Assembly: GCA_030950085.1 (NCBI GenBank)
Contig: JAUZRW010000042.1
Location: 1 to 64,000 of the forward strand
Length of the DNA: 64,000 nt
DNA from: Anaerolineae bacterium
GTDB lineage: Bacteria; Chloroflexota; Anaerolineae; Aggregatilineales; Phototrophicaceae
Reading direction: 5' to 3'
Both the position numbers and the translations under genes were made by a program. The notes beneath the pieces are model-generated. The model did not search any database and was not told where the DNA came from. It saw nothing but the letters and a program-made list of their open reading frames with translations. Below, piece after piece: positions 1-9,316 of this stretch; within the stretch, counting starts at the first letter, position 1, and each line of letters begins with the position of its first letter.

Positions 1-55
1 TGCCATCAAAACCAAAGCGGATGCTGTCGGCAAAACCTTGTACGCGCTTGTTCAT
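1..55 (-). CDS. 5' end of a truncated gene leaving the window
   Basis: An ATG at 55 reading leftwards opens 18 codons (MNKRVQGFADSIRFGFDG) before the window edge. An in-frame TAA lies two codons upstream of this ATG, so translation in this frame can only start here. No convincing Shine-Dalgarno sequence is visible. The fragment is too short to assign a family. Confidence 0.35.
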   Translation of the reverse strand, partial: MNKRVQGFADSIRFGFDG

Positions 56-170
56 GATTTGTTATATGAATTTCTCAAGGCGGAGTTGCGTGACCCACGC
101 ATTCCTGCTCTTGATACCGCTTAGAAGCGAAAGTCCTATAACAATGATTTCCAAAGCTATTGTCGCGTGA

Positions 171-677
171 TTAATCGGTCTCTGGTCGATAAGGGACATC
201 TTCAATATTACCGATAAACACCGGCAAGTCTTTCTGACCCAACATCTGTCGGATAGCGAGTGCTTCTCCAATGTGATACCAATAGTGATAATTCAAGTGG
301 TTTAGCATTGTGCCGATACTTTCAGGATGCGGTTTACCATCCACTATATAATGCTCTTGCAATGTCGAAGTCGTCAGTGCATCGAGATACACATCCGATG
401 CTTCGGTGATTTTGTGCCATGCGTCCCACATTTCAGTAACAGGCGGATTACTCGCTGGTTTACCATAGCCGCATTGCAGCACATTTTCAGCGATTATTTT
501 GCCTTGTGCGCGGTCTAGCCAATACAATTGCTCATGCCATGCCAAATGCCCGACTATCCACGCAATCGTATTCATCGGGTCAAGTTTACGAGCGGCAGCT
601 TCAGCAGAGACATCTTTCAAGCCGCGATGCCATTCGCTACGAGTGAATCGTAATTGTTCAACCAAGGGGTGTGCCAT
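171..677 (-). CDS. DinB-family (four-helix, DinB-like) protein
   Basis: A 168-residue protein of the DinB/YfiT-like four-helix-bundle superfamily, many members of which bind a metal through three histidines and act as thiol-dependent transferases or have unknown roles. The helix with GHLAWHEQLYW and the later helix with HYWYHIGEAL carry the expected histidines. Length is typical. I place the start at the ATG at 677 (MAHPLVEQ) because CGGAGAAAA sits a few bases upstream; an ATG at 698 would add seven residues. Substrate is unknown. The gene stands alone; the upstream gap holds a palindromic repeat. Confidence 0.75.
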   Translation of the reverse strand: MAHPLVEQLRFTRSEWHRGLKDVSAEAAARKLDPMNTIAWIVGHLAWHEQLYWLDRAQGKIIAENVLQCGYGKPASNPPVTEMWDAWHKITEASDVYLDALTTSTLQEHYIVDGKPHPESIGTMLNHLNYHYWYHIGEALAIRQMLGQKDLPVFIGNIEDVPYRPETD

Positions 678-898
678 ATTCGTTTTCTCCGTAATCAATC
701 TGAATCATTCCCCTATTCTACCGCTAAATGATAGCGACTTATATCGCGGACGTGGAGAATCATATTCCTACAGTTCAAGGTGGGTTTTTGAAGAAATAGC
801 AATCTTGCTGTCCGAAGAAATATCAACACTGTAGCTTTCATCTATCGGATAGTTTCTGCTATTCTTATGATGATAGGACTTACGCAGTTGACTGTTAT

Positions 899-930
899 TT
901 TCGGGCGCAGCACGCTGTCGCCCCTACGAT
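899..930. repeat. Dispersed TAGGGGCG-type palindromic repeat
   Basis: The stretch reads CGGGCGCAGCACGCTGTCGC followed by CCCTACG, an imperfect palindrome with GGGCG/CGCCC arms and a CCCTAC flank. The same core recurs in many gaps of this window (for example near 7936, 11970, 12071, 29591, 54259, 56338). It lies in the 300-base gap before the endonuclease V gene, which otherwise shows no recognisable gene. Confidence 0.6.
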
Positions 931-997
931 TTCTAGCTTGAAGTGCGTAACGCCTAGATGATTTGAAAATGAGCGATTTGAAGACAGTGGACAGTCA

Positions 998-1672
998 ATG
1001 AAGATTCAACATTTGCATGATTGGGACTTAACACCGAAAGAGGCGATTGCCAAGCAAAAAGAACTCGCCTCACGTTTAATTGATGATACCCCATTAGATT
1101 TAAGCACGATTCGTCATGTAGCGGGAGTCGATGTTAGTGTGAAAAATGGCGAATCACAAGCGGCAGTCGTCGTTATCACCTATCCTGAACTAGAGCCTGT
1201 GGAAATTGTTCGTGCCAAGCAAGCGACTAGCTATCCTTATATTCCGGGCTTGCTGACGTTTCGTGAAGGTCCCGTACTAGAAGAGGCTTTTCGTAAATTG
1301 ACAATCGAGCCGGATGTTTTTGTATTTGATGGCATGGGGCAAATTCATCCGCGCCATATCGGAATCGCGGCTCATCTAGGACTGTGGCTCGATAAACCGA
1401 CCATTGGTTGTGGTAAAACACACTTCATCGGAGATTATGATGCACCCGACTTGAAAAAGGGGGATTATAGTGCCCTCACTTACAAGGGACAGCCGTTAGG
1501 GGTTGTCTTAAGGACTCGTGCTAAGGTCAAGCCTGTTTATATCTCAGTTGGGCATCGCGCCGATATTGATTCAGCGATAAAGCTCATCATGAGTGTCACG
1601 CCGAAATATCGTCTGCCGCGTCCTATTCGCCTTGCCCACAATGCCGCCGGAGAATTTAAGCAAGAAACATAG
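998..1672 (+). CDS. nfi: Endonuclease V (deoxyinosine 3'-endonuclease)
   Basis: A 224-residue endonuclease V, which nicks DNA at the second phosphodiester 3' to deoxyinosine and starts repair of deaminated adenine. Family motifs are present in order: VAGVDVSV with Asp45, YIPGLLTFREGP with Tyr81 and Glu90, FDGMGQIHPRHIGIAAHLG with Asp111 and His117, and the closing KPVYISVGH. Asp45, Glu90 and Asp111 match the Mg2+-binding catalytic triad of characterised members. Full length (about 220 residues is usual), so it should be active. It is monocistronic and ends next to a convergent small gene, with one base between the two stops. Confidence 0.93.
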   Translation: MKIQHLHDWDLTPKEAIAKQKELASRLIDDTPLDLSTIRHVAGVDVSVKNGESQAAVVVITYPELEPVEIVRAKQATSYPYIPGLLTFREGPVLEEAFRKLTIEPDVFVFDGMGQIHPRHIGIAAHLGLWLDKPTIGCGKTHFIGDYDAPDLKKGDYSALTYKGQPLGVVLRTRAKVKPVYISVGHRADIDSAIKLIMSVTPKYRLPRPIRLAHNAAGEFKQET

Positions 1673-1673
1673 G

Positions 1674-2045
1674 TTATATACCAACAGATGCTACTCGCCG
1701 AATCTGAGTCATGGCAGCGTTGACATTCGGTGCATGAGAGACCAAAACGGCTGGATTTTGCGCGTGCAGAACAATTTCTATTTGTTTGGCTGCTGGGTGG
1801 TTGATATTATCTGTGATAATCACGGCATGATGGATGAAGGGTGAAACTTGTAGCAATCTCGCATCTTCCACAAGCCATTCTGTCTTGGTCATATCACAAA
1901 TGAGATTGATTTTTTCTGATACGTGGCGTGCGTACTGCATCAACTGCCTATAGACATGATTATAGCCAGAGTAAGACCATTTACCTTCGATTCGGCACAG
2001 GACGGTGTGGTAGGTTTTATCGTACCACCTAATTTCAACGAGCAT
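1674..2045 (-). CDS. Conserved hypothetical protein, STAS/SpoIIAA-like fold possible
   Basis: A 123-residue soluble protein with no signal peptide or membrane segment. The alternating strand/helix pattern (VEIRWYDKTYHTVLC, YRQLMQYARHV, INLICDM, PFIHHAVIITDN, PAVLVSHAPNV) resembles small proteins that report on the current value of a cell state, such as STAS-like proteins, but no diagnostic motif is visible and I do not assign a function. GGGGATG precedes the ATG at 2045. It is convergent with endonuclease V and independent of it. Confidence 0.6.
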   Translation of the reverse strand: MLVEIRWYDKTYHTVLCRIEGKWSYSGYNHVYRQLMQYARHVSEKINLICDMTKTEWLVEDARLLQVSPFIHHAVIITDNINHPAAKQIEIVLHAQNPAVLVSHAPNVNAAMTQIRRVASVGI

Positions 2046-2246
2046 ATTCTACATCCCCAATCTTTTAAGCATAGTACGCTAACCCAGTGCAATATGTCAA
2101 GCAACATTACAATTTTGGTACATTTCATCTTAGTGCAAAATTTGGGGCGTGGTTTTAGGAGATTTATATTTTTAGAGATATAGGAAAGCTTATACGCTGC
2201 GAAACAAACGACCTCACAGGATTCCCCCTACGATATTCGAACTTCT

Positions 2247-2687
2247 TTAGCTGATAGGTGGCTCATTTAATACAAGCCAATACATGCCAATCTGCTGTAT
2301 CGCCTTCATAAATTCGCTGAAGTCAACTGGTTTTCGAATAAAACTATTGACATGAAAAGAATAACTACGAATGCGGTCTTGCTCCTCGTCGGATGTGGTC
2401 AACATCACGACGGGTATCAATTGGGTGCGCTCATCAGCACGGATACGACGCAGCACTTCGATACCATCTAATTTGGGCAGTTTTAAGTCTAACAAGATGA
2501 GTTGCGGTTGAATACTGGTATCGCGCTCTGTAAAGCGTCCCTCACCAAACAAAAAATGAACAGCTTCTTCGCCATCGCGCACAACTTCAATCTCATTGGC
2601 GAGACCATTTTTTGCCAAGGCGCGTCTAGTCAAGGTTTCATCATCGGGGTTATCTTCAACAAGTAAAATCATGGAATTTTTTGTCAT
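2247..2687 (-). CDS. Stand-alone response regulator receiver (Rcp1-like)
   Basis: A 146-residue CheY-like receiver. The acidic pocket EDNPDDE (residues 11-17), phospho-acceptor Asp67 in LILLDLKLPKLDG, switch Thr in VVMLTTSD and conserved Lys in FIRKPVD are all present. The extended loop after helix 2 (FGEGRFTERDTSIQP) is typical of Rcp1-type regulators paired with phytochrome-like kinases. It lies 134 bases downstream of the large histidine kinase on the same strand and is probably its phosphoryl acceptor. AAAGG directly abuts the ATG at 2687, so the exact start (2687 or Met6 at 2672) is uncertain. Confidence 0.88.
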   Translation of the reverse strand: MTKNSMILLVEDNPDDETLTRRALAKNGLANEIEVVRDGEEAVHFLFGEGRFTERDTSIQPQLILLDLKLPKLDGIEVLRRIRADERTQLIPVVMLTTSDEEQDRIRSYSFHVNSFIRKPVDFSEFMKAIQQIGMYWLVLNEPPIS

Positions 2688-2821
2688 CCTTTACTACAAC
2701 CTCTCTTGTTACTTCTATCTATTTTAGTGGCTAAAGGCGATAAATCAATGCAGGAGATTAGATGTAAAAACATATAGTGTTATGGAGTACATAGGCGGCT
2801 GCACAAATATCTAGCCCATCA

Positions 2822-5800
2822 TCACTTTATTGTGGGCAAAATATCCCCAACAGTGAAAAAGAATGTCGCCCCTTCATCCACTTTGGCATCACACCAAATA
2901 CGTCCCCCATGACGGTCAATTATTCGCTTGACAGTTGCCAGCCCAATACCCGTACCTTCAAATTCAGTCATACCATGTAGGCGTTGAAAGGCACTAAAGA
3001 GCTTATCTGCATATTTCATATCAAAGCCAATACCATTATCACTCACACGGTAAATGACGGTATTATCTTGTTTTCGGCAAGTAAATTCAATCAGTGCTTT
3101 ATCACGCATATTCGTAAATTTCCACGCATTAGCTAGTAAATTTTCCAGAAGAATCCGTAACATTCGGGCATCCCCTTCTGCCATTATCTCAGATTCAATC
3201 ACAACTTCGACCTCGCGTTGTGAGTAGTCTTGCTGCAAAGTATCAATAATCTCGGCTGCCATAGCCGATAAATTGACTTGCTGGTGCTTGAAGTCGCGCC
3301 GCGTCACACGCGAAAGAGTGAGCAAATCATCAATGAGGTGTCCCATTCTTTGACTAGCGGCACGAACCCGTTTTAGGAAGTGCTTACCGCCATCATCCAA
3401 GACATTATGATAATCTTCCATCAGGGCTTGACTGAAACCATCAATGCTGCGTAAAGGGGCGCGTAAATCATGCGAAACAGAATAAGCAAAAGATTCGAGT
3501 TCACGATTGACGGTTTGTAGTTGGCTAGTACGGGCATCAACGCGACGCTCTAACTCTGCGGCATTTTCTTGGGTTTGGGCATAGAGCTGAATATTTTCCA
3601 TATGTAAGCCGACTTCTATTGTTAGTTCGCTCAGAATCTCTAAATCTAAATCACTCAAACTATTAGCTCCCGCCTGATGGACAAACAATAAACCTATCAC
3701 AGTGTTATATTGCATGATAGGAGACCCAACAACACTGCGAGGGATATCGGCTATATCAGCAGGTGCGGCATATAAAGAATCTTTCGTGGAATCATAGCAA
3801 ATATAGGGTTTGGCGTTCTTGACAATCCAGCCCATAATGCCCCTCTTGATAGGCCACAGTTTATCATCTAATTCACGCCTAACTTTACTAATGAAGGCAC
3901 CAATCCTGATGACACTTGCCTCATAATCCACAAGGAAAATCGCTGCAAAATCATACTGGAATTCTTCGCTTAAAGTTTCGACAACTGTTTGCATAAAAAC
4001 CTTCAGATTATGCGCTGGCATAGCCCGTTGGGTGACACGGCGCAATGTGCCGAAGTAACGCTGACGACTGTTGATAAATTCATAGAGACGGGCATTGACA
4101 ACTGCGCTGGCAAGATGGTCAGCGATAAAGCGCATCACAGCACTATCATCACTGGAAAAAGCATCAAGTTGTGAACTTTGTACGGTGATTGCGCCCAAAC
4201 ATGCGCCGCGATTCATGAGTGGTAAAGCCATTTCAGACTGTGTATCGGGTAAATTAGGATTGGTATAATGCCCACTTTCTAGCTCAACATTCGATACAAT
4301 GATACTTTCGGCATTGCCGATGCAGCGCCCAATCATGGACTGATTATCAATCGCTAAGCGAAAACCAGACTCCAATAGTTTGCGTCCAGCATCGCCGCTC
4401 CCCGCTGCTAGCGTTGCAAACTGATGCTCCTTATCTGCTATAAAGAGACCAACGTAATAATAGTCAAAGCGTTGACAAACTAAATCAACACTATACTGCA
4501 TCAGTTCATCAGTATCTAAGACAGTCACAATGGACTTCGAGATATCGCCTGCAGTATGGAGTTGTGTTGCTTGATATTGTAATCGCTCCAACAATTTCAT
4601 TCGTTCACTCAAGTCATCTCCTGTACCAATGATGTACTGTTTCTCCTTTATCTGATAGCGGCGAGTGGAAAAAATGTGAGGCACATCGCCTTGGTCACGA
4701 GTGCTAATGTGTAAATAGGCACTACTACTGCCCCTTTTCAGCGTTTGTGCAAGCAGTACATCCAGACTGTCCCTATCAGACTCCATAACGATTGCCAACG
4801 CAGGCAATTGATAGAGGGTTTCGTTATCGTAGTCCAGCAAGTTTGCCAGATTTGCATTCCAACGTACTAATTCCCCATCTTCTGAAAACATAAAAAACAC
4901 ATTGGGGATACTTTCAATAATCGAATCCGACAAAGTTTTTTCAAGCTGGATTTCATTAATAAAGCGAATATTAGACAGCGCCAAGCCAACAGTTTGCCCA
5001 ATCGCCGCATAGGTCTGATAATCACTGGTTTCTTGTTGGATGTCATGTGCAAAGCCCAAATTAATGACCCCGAATACTTCATCGCCAAAGATAATAGGAA
5101 TAAAGATGATACGATCCAAGTCTGTCGCTGCGAGTTGGTGGCGGAGATTTAATGACAAACGCTCATCATCCAAAAAATCTTGAGTGATTGCCACTGTTCG
5201 ATAGTTAATAGCATAACCCGAAAGTGAACTTTCTAAGCGCAGTTGTAGCGGGGGAGTAAATGGAGCGTTAACCTCAAATACGCGATTGAGAATTTGTTTC
5301 TGTTCATCTAACAAATAAACGACAACCATCGGTGTATTCAATGAAGCAGTGAGCGTGTCTGCCATACTCTTAAATATACTATCTGTATCGTGCGCTTGAT
5401 GCAAGCGTTCTGCCAATTTATTGAGAGTCGATAAAAATTGAGATTTGCTTTGTAAACGGCGCTGTGAAAATCGCAGATTCTCTTCGGTTTGCTTACGAAC
5501 AATGACTTGGGCTAATATCGTGCTATAAGAGGCTAACAAATCAATTATGGCAGTATTCAAAGGTTCTTGAGAAATGAGATTATCGGCGGCTAACCAGCCT
5601 AATATTTTGCCGCCATCCCACAAGGTTATGATGACATTCCAACCGCTCCCTACCACTTGCCCGTTGTCCATCAATTCGACATCTTCCTTAACAAAAATGG
5701 TCTGCTTTGTTTCCAAACTTTCTTTGATGGTTGGCATTTCAGCTAGTGGATGAAATAAATGGTTTTCATTGCGGATATGACCCTTTGCATCTGTGCCATA

Positions 5801-6529
5801 GGTTCCGACAGCCGTCTGTGTGCCTTCATCAAGTAAAAACACACTCAGGCGGTCAAATCTTAACGTTCTAAGTCCCAAGGCAACCGCATTCCGCAATATC
5901 TCTTCAAGTGAATGGTAATTAGCTAGTTCAATGGTAACCTCGTGCAATGCGGCAATATTCTGTTCGCGTTGGAGACTGATTGCTTGCTTATGTTGTATAA
6001 CGTTTAAAAAGAAATACATCATGAGGGCAACCCCGATTGTTGCTGCTAAGATATTTAAGCTGAGGTAAATAGGGGTTAGGTCGATAAAACTAGCCGGTAG
6101 CACTTGATTGATTTGCGCGATAGCAATCAAAAGAATAGTGCTGATACTCAACACGAGGGCATAAAGCAGCCAACGCACATTGTATAGCAAGCCCACAACC
6201 AGCACAAAGACAATGTATGAGCCTATTAAGGGGTTTTCTAGCCCACCGAGTAACACATTGCTGATGGTGATATAAAGCCACAATGACCCTGAAATCCATG
6301 CGCGTGTGATGCGAAAATACTTGAGATGCACCAAGCCCCGTGCAGCCCCAAAAGCAATACACAAACTAATATCTAATATAACAGGCACGAGCCACTGATT
6401 GCTGATAAAAGCCATCGCCAGCGCATGTCCTAAAGCAAGTAACATGAAGATACGAATTGTGAGTAGCAGCAATGCCTTTTCATGCTGCATATCGCTTTGG
6501 TCGAGATGTTTAGTCAGTGTATTTATCAC
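2822..6529 (-). CDS. Multi-GAF/PAS sensor histidine kinase
   Basis: A 1235-residue kinase with a GTG start. The N-terminus has about six hydrophobic helices (residues 25-180), then GAF (about 190-345), GAF (about 365-530), PAS (about 540-650), two more GAF domains (about 665-820 and 830-985), a short coiled coil, HisKA with phospho-acceptor His1020 in YSVSHDLRAPL, and a C-terminal HATPase with N box ENLLANAWKF and G boxes DNGIGF and GTGIGLA. The HisKA type is that of bacteriophytochrome-like kinases that signal to Rcp1-type receivers, which fits the downstream gene at 2247. No chromophore cysteine was recognised in the GAF domains; the ligand is unknown. Upstream gap 6530-6837 holds a repeat and no gene. 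Confidence 0.9.
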   Translation of the reverse strand: MINTLTKHLDQSDMQHEKALLLLTIRIFMLLALGHALAMAFISNQWLVPVILDISLCIAFGAARGLVHLKYFRITRAWISGSLWLYITISNVLLGGLENPLIGSYIVFVLVVGLLYNVRWLLYALVLSISTILLIAIAQINQVLPASFIDLTPIYLSLNILAATIGVALMMYFFLNVIQHKQAISLQREQNIAALHEVTIELANYHSLEEILRNAVALGLRTLRFDRLSVFLLDEGTQTAVGTYGTDAKGHIRNENHLFHPLAEMPTIKESLETKQTIFVKEDVELMDNGQVVGSGWNVIITLWDGGKILGWLAADNLISQEPLNTAIIDLLASYSTILAQVIVRKQTEENLRFSQRRLQSKSQFLSTLNKLAERLHQAHDTDSIFKSMADTLTASLNTPMVVVYLLDEQKQILNRVFEVNAPFTPPLQLRLESSLSGYAINYRTVAITQDFLDDERLSLNLRHQLAATDLDRIIFIPIIFGDEVFGVINLGFAHDIQQETSDYQTYAAIGQTVGLALSNIRFINEIQLEKTLSDSIIESIPNVFFMFSEDGELVRWNANLANLLDYDNETLYQLPALAIVMESDRDSLDVLLAQTLKRGSSSAYLHISTRDQGDVPHIFSTRRYQIKEKQYIIGTGDDLSERMKLLERLQYQATQLHTAGDISKSIVTVLDTDELMQYSVDLVCQRFDYYYVGLFIADKEHQFATLAAGSGDAGRKLLESGFRLAIDNQSMIGRCIGNAESIIVSNVELESGHYTNPNLPDTQSEMALPLMNRGACLGAITVQSSQLDAFSSDDSAVMRFIADHLASAVVNARLYEFINSRQRYFGTLRRVTQRAMPAHNLKVFMQTVVETLSEEFQYDFAAIFLVDYEASVIRIGAFISKVRRELDDKLWPIKRGIMGWIVKNAKPYICYDSTKDSLYAAPADIADIPRSVVGSPIMQYNTVIGLLFVHQAGANSLSDLDLEILSELTIEVGLHMENIQLYAQTQENAAELERRVDARTSQLQTVNRELESFAYSVSHDLRAPLRSIDGFSQALMEDYHNVLDDGGKHFLKRVRAASQRMGHLIDDLLTLSRVTRRDFKHQQVNLSAMAAEIIDTLQQDYSQREVEVVIESEIMAEGDARMLRILLENLLANAWKFTNMRDKALIEFTCRKQDNTVIYRVSDNGIGFDMKYADKLFSAFQRLHGMTEFEGTGIGLATVKRIIDRHGGRIWCDAKVDEGATFFFTVGDILPTIK

Positions 6530-6592
6530 AACAGCGCCTTAAGTTGTTCAATAATTTTTCATTCAAATTAAATAATAGTGCAACAACATCGT

Positions 6593-6685
6593 AAAAAGCC
6601 CCTTTCGGGGTTTCACGCGCCTCACACAAAATTGCAAAGTGAGACCGATGTTAAAGGGTTATCAGAGATACTTTGTTAAACAAGA
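6593..6685 (+). repeat. Three-copy ~95-bp intergenic repeat, copy A
   Basis: Begins with AAAAAGCCCCTTTCGGGGTT, a GC stem with a TTTC loop that could act as a terminator, continues with CGCGCCTCACACAAAA and ends with ATCAGAGATACTTTGTTAAA CAAG. The same order of blocks occurs at 24205-24300 on this strand and at 8085-8179 on the other strand. It sits in the 308-base gap upstream of the kinase gene; the rest of that gap shows nothing recognisable. Confidence 0.75.
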
Positions 6686-6837
6686 CAAGCCAACTGGAAA
6701 GGCTAAAAGGAATAATACGTCTCAAATAGTCCCTTTTAGTGGACTTGGTAGCCAATAGCTATGTGGTTTTAGCCTCTAGTGTAAGGAGATACCTACCACC
6801 TATGAAAAACCATACATCTTGCCCCTACAAAATATGC

Positions 6838-7908
6838 CTATTTCCCAGAATTAGCGACAACTTCTGGTTCAATAATCGGCGCAATGGTATCACCTGCATG
6901 AATTATGCCGCCTTTGATAATAGTCGCACGTAAGCCGCCACGATGCAGCATGGCACTAATAATCGGATTGCCGTAACCACTAAATTCAGCTAACCCCTTG
7001 CACGGTTCACAAATTTCGACACCTTCTAGCAGCACGTCACCAATACGAAAACGCTTGCCAATCAGGTGACTCAATGGCACACCGACAGTTAGCAAATTGC
7101 GCCGTGTCTGTGCGGCTGTAATCGGGAAATCATACGCTTGCTGCACAGCATCCAAATCTTCTTGGGCAATGAGGGTGATATTCGTTGCTTCTTCATCATT
7201 GACAACCCCAAAATATCTATCACCACACAAACCCTGTCCGGCAACTGCTTCAACTTCGCTGAGGGTTTCAAGCGATTCGCCCTCTTTTGCTGCAATGTGG
7301 ATTTTTCGCAAAACACCCTGCCATATCGGGCGACGACGAACGGACTCTAAAACCGATTGTTCAGGATACCAGTATGCGCCCTCAAATGCCTCGACTTCTT
7401 TTTTCTTGGCACTCATTTCTTCAATTTTCACCCGAAAAACAGAGGTGCGTTTCAGTTCTTCTGGCACAGGTGGGCGATAATCGTCTCCGGCGGCGAGGTG
7501 CGGTGCATATTTATCCATCAATAATTGTAGTAAGCGTATCGCTTCAACTTCATCTGTCACAATTTCATTCTTGCCAAAAATAATAATGCCGCCATATTCC
7601 ACACTAAATTCCAGCGCGACTTCATCTGGCAACAAACGCCCCATCTCCATAATCATGAAACAGACGCGATTGTCGTTCTCAACATTAGCACGGGTGCGAC
7701 CTTTATCGGCGGTGTGCAAAATAATACTGTGAGTCACTTCATCATAGGCAAATATGTTTGTATTAACGAAAGGCTGCCCATTATAAACCGTCGCCAATGT
7801 GCCAACAGCCGCTTGATGCAAAAATTGTTTTATCCATGCGTCATCTTCGACTGCACGGTCACTGCGGCGCATCGTTGTGGGTGGCACATTCAAATATTCA
7901 CGAGCCAT
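6838..7908 (-). CDS. Flavin-binding PNPOx-like domain fused to a MOSC domain
   Basis: A 356-residue two-domain protein. Residues about 20-165 form a split-barrel pyridoxamine-5'-phosphate-oxidase-like domain of the nitroimidazole-resistance/FMN-binding type (VGTLATVYNGQPFVNT, HTADKGRTRANVENDNRVCF). Residues about 200-350 form a MOSC domain, the molybdenum cofactor sulfurase C-terminal fold also used by YiiM-like reductases, with the conserved Cys303 in EICEPCKGLAEF and a GDRYFG motif. MOSC proteins handle molybdenum cofactor or Mo-dependent reductions; the joining of a likely flavin domain suggests a redox role. A strong AAGGAGG lies 10 bases before the ATG. No molybdopterin genes are nearby. 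Confidence 0.82.
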   Translation of the reverse strand: MAREYLNVPPTTMRRSDRAVEDDAWIKQFLHQAAVGTLATVYNGQPFVNTNIFAYDEVTHSIILHTADKGRTRANVENDNRVCFMIMEMGRLLPDEVALEFSVEYGGIIIFGKNEIVTDEVEAIRLLQLLMDKYAPHLAAGDDYRPPVPEELKRTSVFRVKIEEMSAKKKEVEAFEGAYWYPEQSVLESVRRRPIWQGVLRKIHIAAKEGESLETLSEVEAVAGQGLCGDRYFGVVNDEEATNITLIAQEDLDAVQQAYDFPITAAQTRRNLLTVGVPLSHLIGKRFRIGDVLLEGVEICEPCKGLAEFSGYGNPIISAMLHRGGLRATIIKGGIIHAGDTIAPIIEPEVVANSGK

Positions 7909-7935
7909 CGCTTATCAATCCTCCTTGATATAGCC

Positions 7936-8013
7936 ATCGTAGGGGCGAACCCGTGTGTTCGCCCGTTGTGGTCAGTAGTGGGATGAGGATGACACATGGG
8001 TCATCCCCTACAC
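7936..8013. repeat. Two adjacent TAGGGGCG-type palindromes
   Basis: CGTAGGGGCGAACCCGTGTG followed by TTCGCCC forms a GGGCGAA/TTCGCCC hairpin; a second unit, GGATGACACATGGGTCATCC followed by CCTACA, forms GGATGAC/GTCATCC arms. Both share the TAGGGG (or CCCCTA) flank with the other dispersed palindromes of the window. They occupy part of the 371-base gap between the MOSC gene and the next membrane protein. Confidence 0.6.
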
Positions 8014-8084
8014 TGATATGATTTTTTCTACACCCCTCCACTGTCATCTTTTTGCAGTCATGGGCATAGTACCATTGTAGACCG

Positions 8085-8179
8085 TTACTTGTTTAACAAA
8101 CTATCTTTGTTGACCCTACAAACTCTATTTCACCCTGTCGTTTTGTGTGAGGCGCGATGAAACACCGAAAGGGGCGTTC
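8085..8179 (-). repeat. Three-copy ~95-bp intergenic repeat, copy B (inverted)
   Basis: Read on the minus strand this runs ACGCCCCTTTCGGTGTTTCA, then TCGCGCCTCACACAAAA, then TAGGGTCAACAAAGATAGTT TGTTAAACAAG. It is the inverted copy of 6593-6685 and matches 24205-24300 through the same blocks. It lies just upstream of a likely promoter at 8220. Confidence 0.75.
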
Positions 8180-8219
8180 GTAGAACTTGTCAGATTCTTG
8201 TCAGATTACAATACCCCGC

Positions 8220-8248
8220 TTGAATGGTCTTAGTCCTAACCGTATAAT
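8220..8248 (+). promoter_or_regulatory. Sigma70-type promoter for the membrane protein gene
   Basis: TTGAAT (8220-8225) and TATAAT (8243-8248) are separated by exactly 17 bases, followed 31 bases later by the ATG of the gene at 8280. Spacing and hexamers fit a housekeeping promoter well. Confidence 0.65.
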
Positions 8249-8279
8249 GAAGAGAAATTCAGACATTTAGGATTTGTTC

Positions 8280-9161
8280 ATGGCAGCAAAAACGCGATCT
8301 GCCCAGCGCAGTATCACTGATTTAACACAATATGGCAGTACAGTCGAACAATTACCGTATTGGGCGCGGAGTACGAATCCGATTGTGCGTCGCCATCTAG
8401 GATTATATTGGCGCACTGTTCCGCCCGAACTTCATCCGTTCTATGTGATGTTTGGGACATGGGTGGTCTTGCTAGCAATTGGAATCGTGCTACCGCCATT
8501 ATTTGGTTTCATCATGATTAGCTTCCTCGCCTCTGTCATGATTGTGCCGTTGGCGATGCTGCTCTATGGTCATGTATTGTTGAACGTCGCCATTGAATCA
8601 GCCCGTACTATGCAGCAAGAAATTTCCAATGATACATTTACGCTGTTACGCGCCACGCCGATGTCGTTGACACAGGTATTTTTGGGCAAGGTCGCGGCTG
8701 CGATGTGGCGGCGCATGGATGACATTATCATGTTAGCTCAAATTGCCATCGTCTTTAGTCCACCCCTGTTATTTACGATTTATTCTGACCTCTGGAAACT
8801 AGAGGGGGCTGGCTTGGTGATTGCTCCCCTAATGACCTTGGTAGCGACCCTCGTTGTGACCGTGCGTATCATCCTTGAACCTGTGATGATAGGGGTCTTA
8901 GCTGTTTTTATCGGGCTTGTGATTGAAGGGCGCAGTCGAGCGATTGCCTCTGCTGTTTTTATCGGTAGTTTCTACTTCATCTTATTAAATTTACTGGCTC
9001 GCTTACCCACTATACGCGGTTTTACCACTGCCGATGGCATCGAAATCCCACCCAATATTCCGTTAATCATTTTGATGGATCTTGTACTACCAATTGTGCT
9101 GCCATTGCTTATTATCTTCGGCTTATTGAAATTGTCAGAACGGATTGTAACGAGCGATTAA
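8280..9161 (+). CDS. Multi-pass membrane protein, ABC-2 permease-like
   Basis: A 293-residue integral membrane protein with about six hydrophobic segments (roughly 60-80, 88-112, 155-175, 190-215, 225-250, 265-285). The cytoplasmic loop ISNDTFTLLRATPMSLTQVF resembles the coupling region of ABC-2-type permeases, where the permease meets its ATPase, but no ATPase gene is adjacent, so transport of a particular substrate is not supported. I choose the ATG at 8280 because AGGA lies seven bases upstream; a TTG at 8274 is too close to that site. It is transcribed alone from the promoter at 8220. Confidence 0.7.
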   Translation: MAAKTRSAQRSITDLTQYGSTVEQLPYWARSTNPIVRRHLGLYWRTVPPELHPFYVMFGTWVVLLAIGIVLPPLFGFIMISFLASVMIVPLAMLLYGHVLLNVAIESARTMQQEISNDTFTLLRATPMSLTQVFLGKVAAAMWRRMDDIIMLAQIAIVFSPPLLFTIYSDLWKLEGAGLVIAPLMTLVATLVVTVRIILEPVMIGVLAVFIGLVIEGRSRAIASAVFIGSFYFILLNLLARLPTIRGFTTADGIEIPPNIPLIILMDLVLPIVLPLLIIFGLLKLSERIVTSD

Positions 9162-9251
9162 GCCAGTAACCGTCAGTAATCTGGAGTTTTGTTGAAGGAT
9201 TCTACCTCATTATGCTTGGGATTCAGCCCAAATCACACGAATTGCCAGTAT

Positions 9252-9279
9252 TTGCATTTTGAAGGACTCGTGTTAGAAT
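9252..9279 (+). promoter_or_regulatory. Sigma70-type promoter for the LPNTG protein gene
   Basis: TTGCAT (9252-9257) and TAGAAT (9274-9279) with a 16-base spacer lie 38 bases before the ATG at 9317, with GGGGGAG as ribosome binding site at 9304-9310. Confidence 0.5.
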
Positions 9280-9316
9280 CTCGCAGTCTTAGATAAAGGA
9301 CACGGGGGAGATATGT

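Noticed and set aside
7097-7480. 127-codon open frame antisense to the MOSC fusion gene
   Set aside because: Overlaps a gene with two recognisable domains; no similarity to any family by eye.
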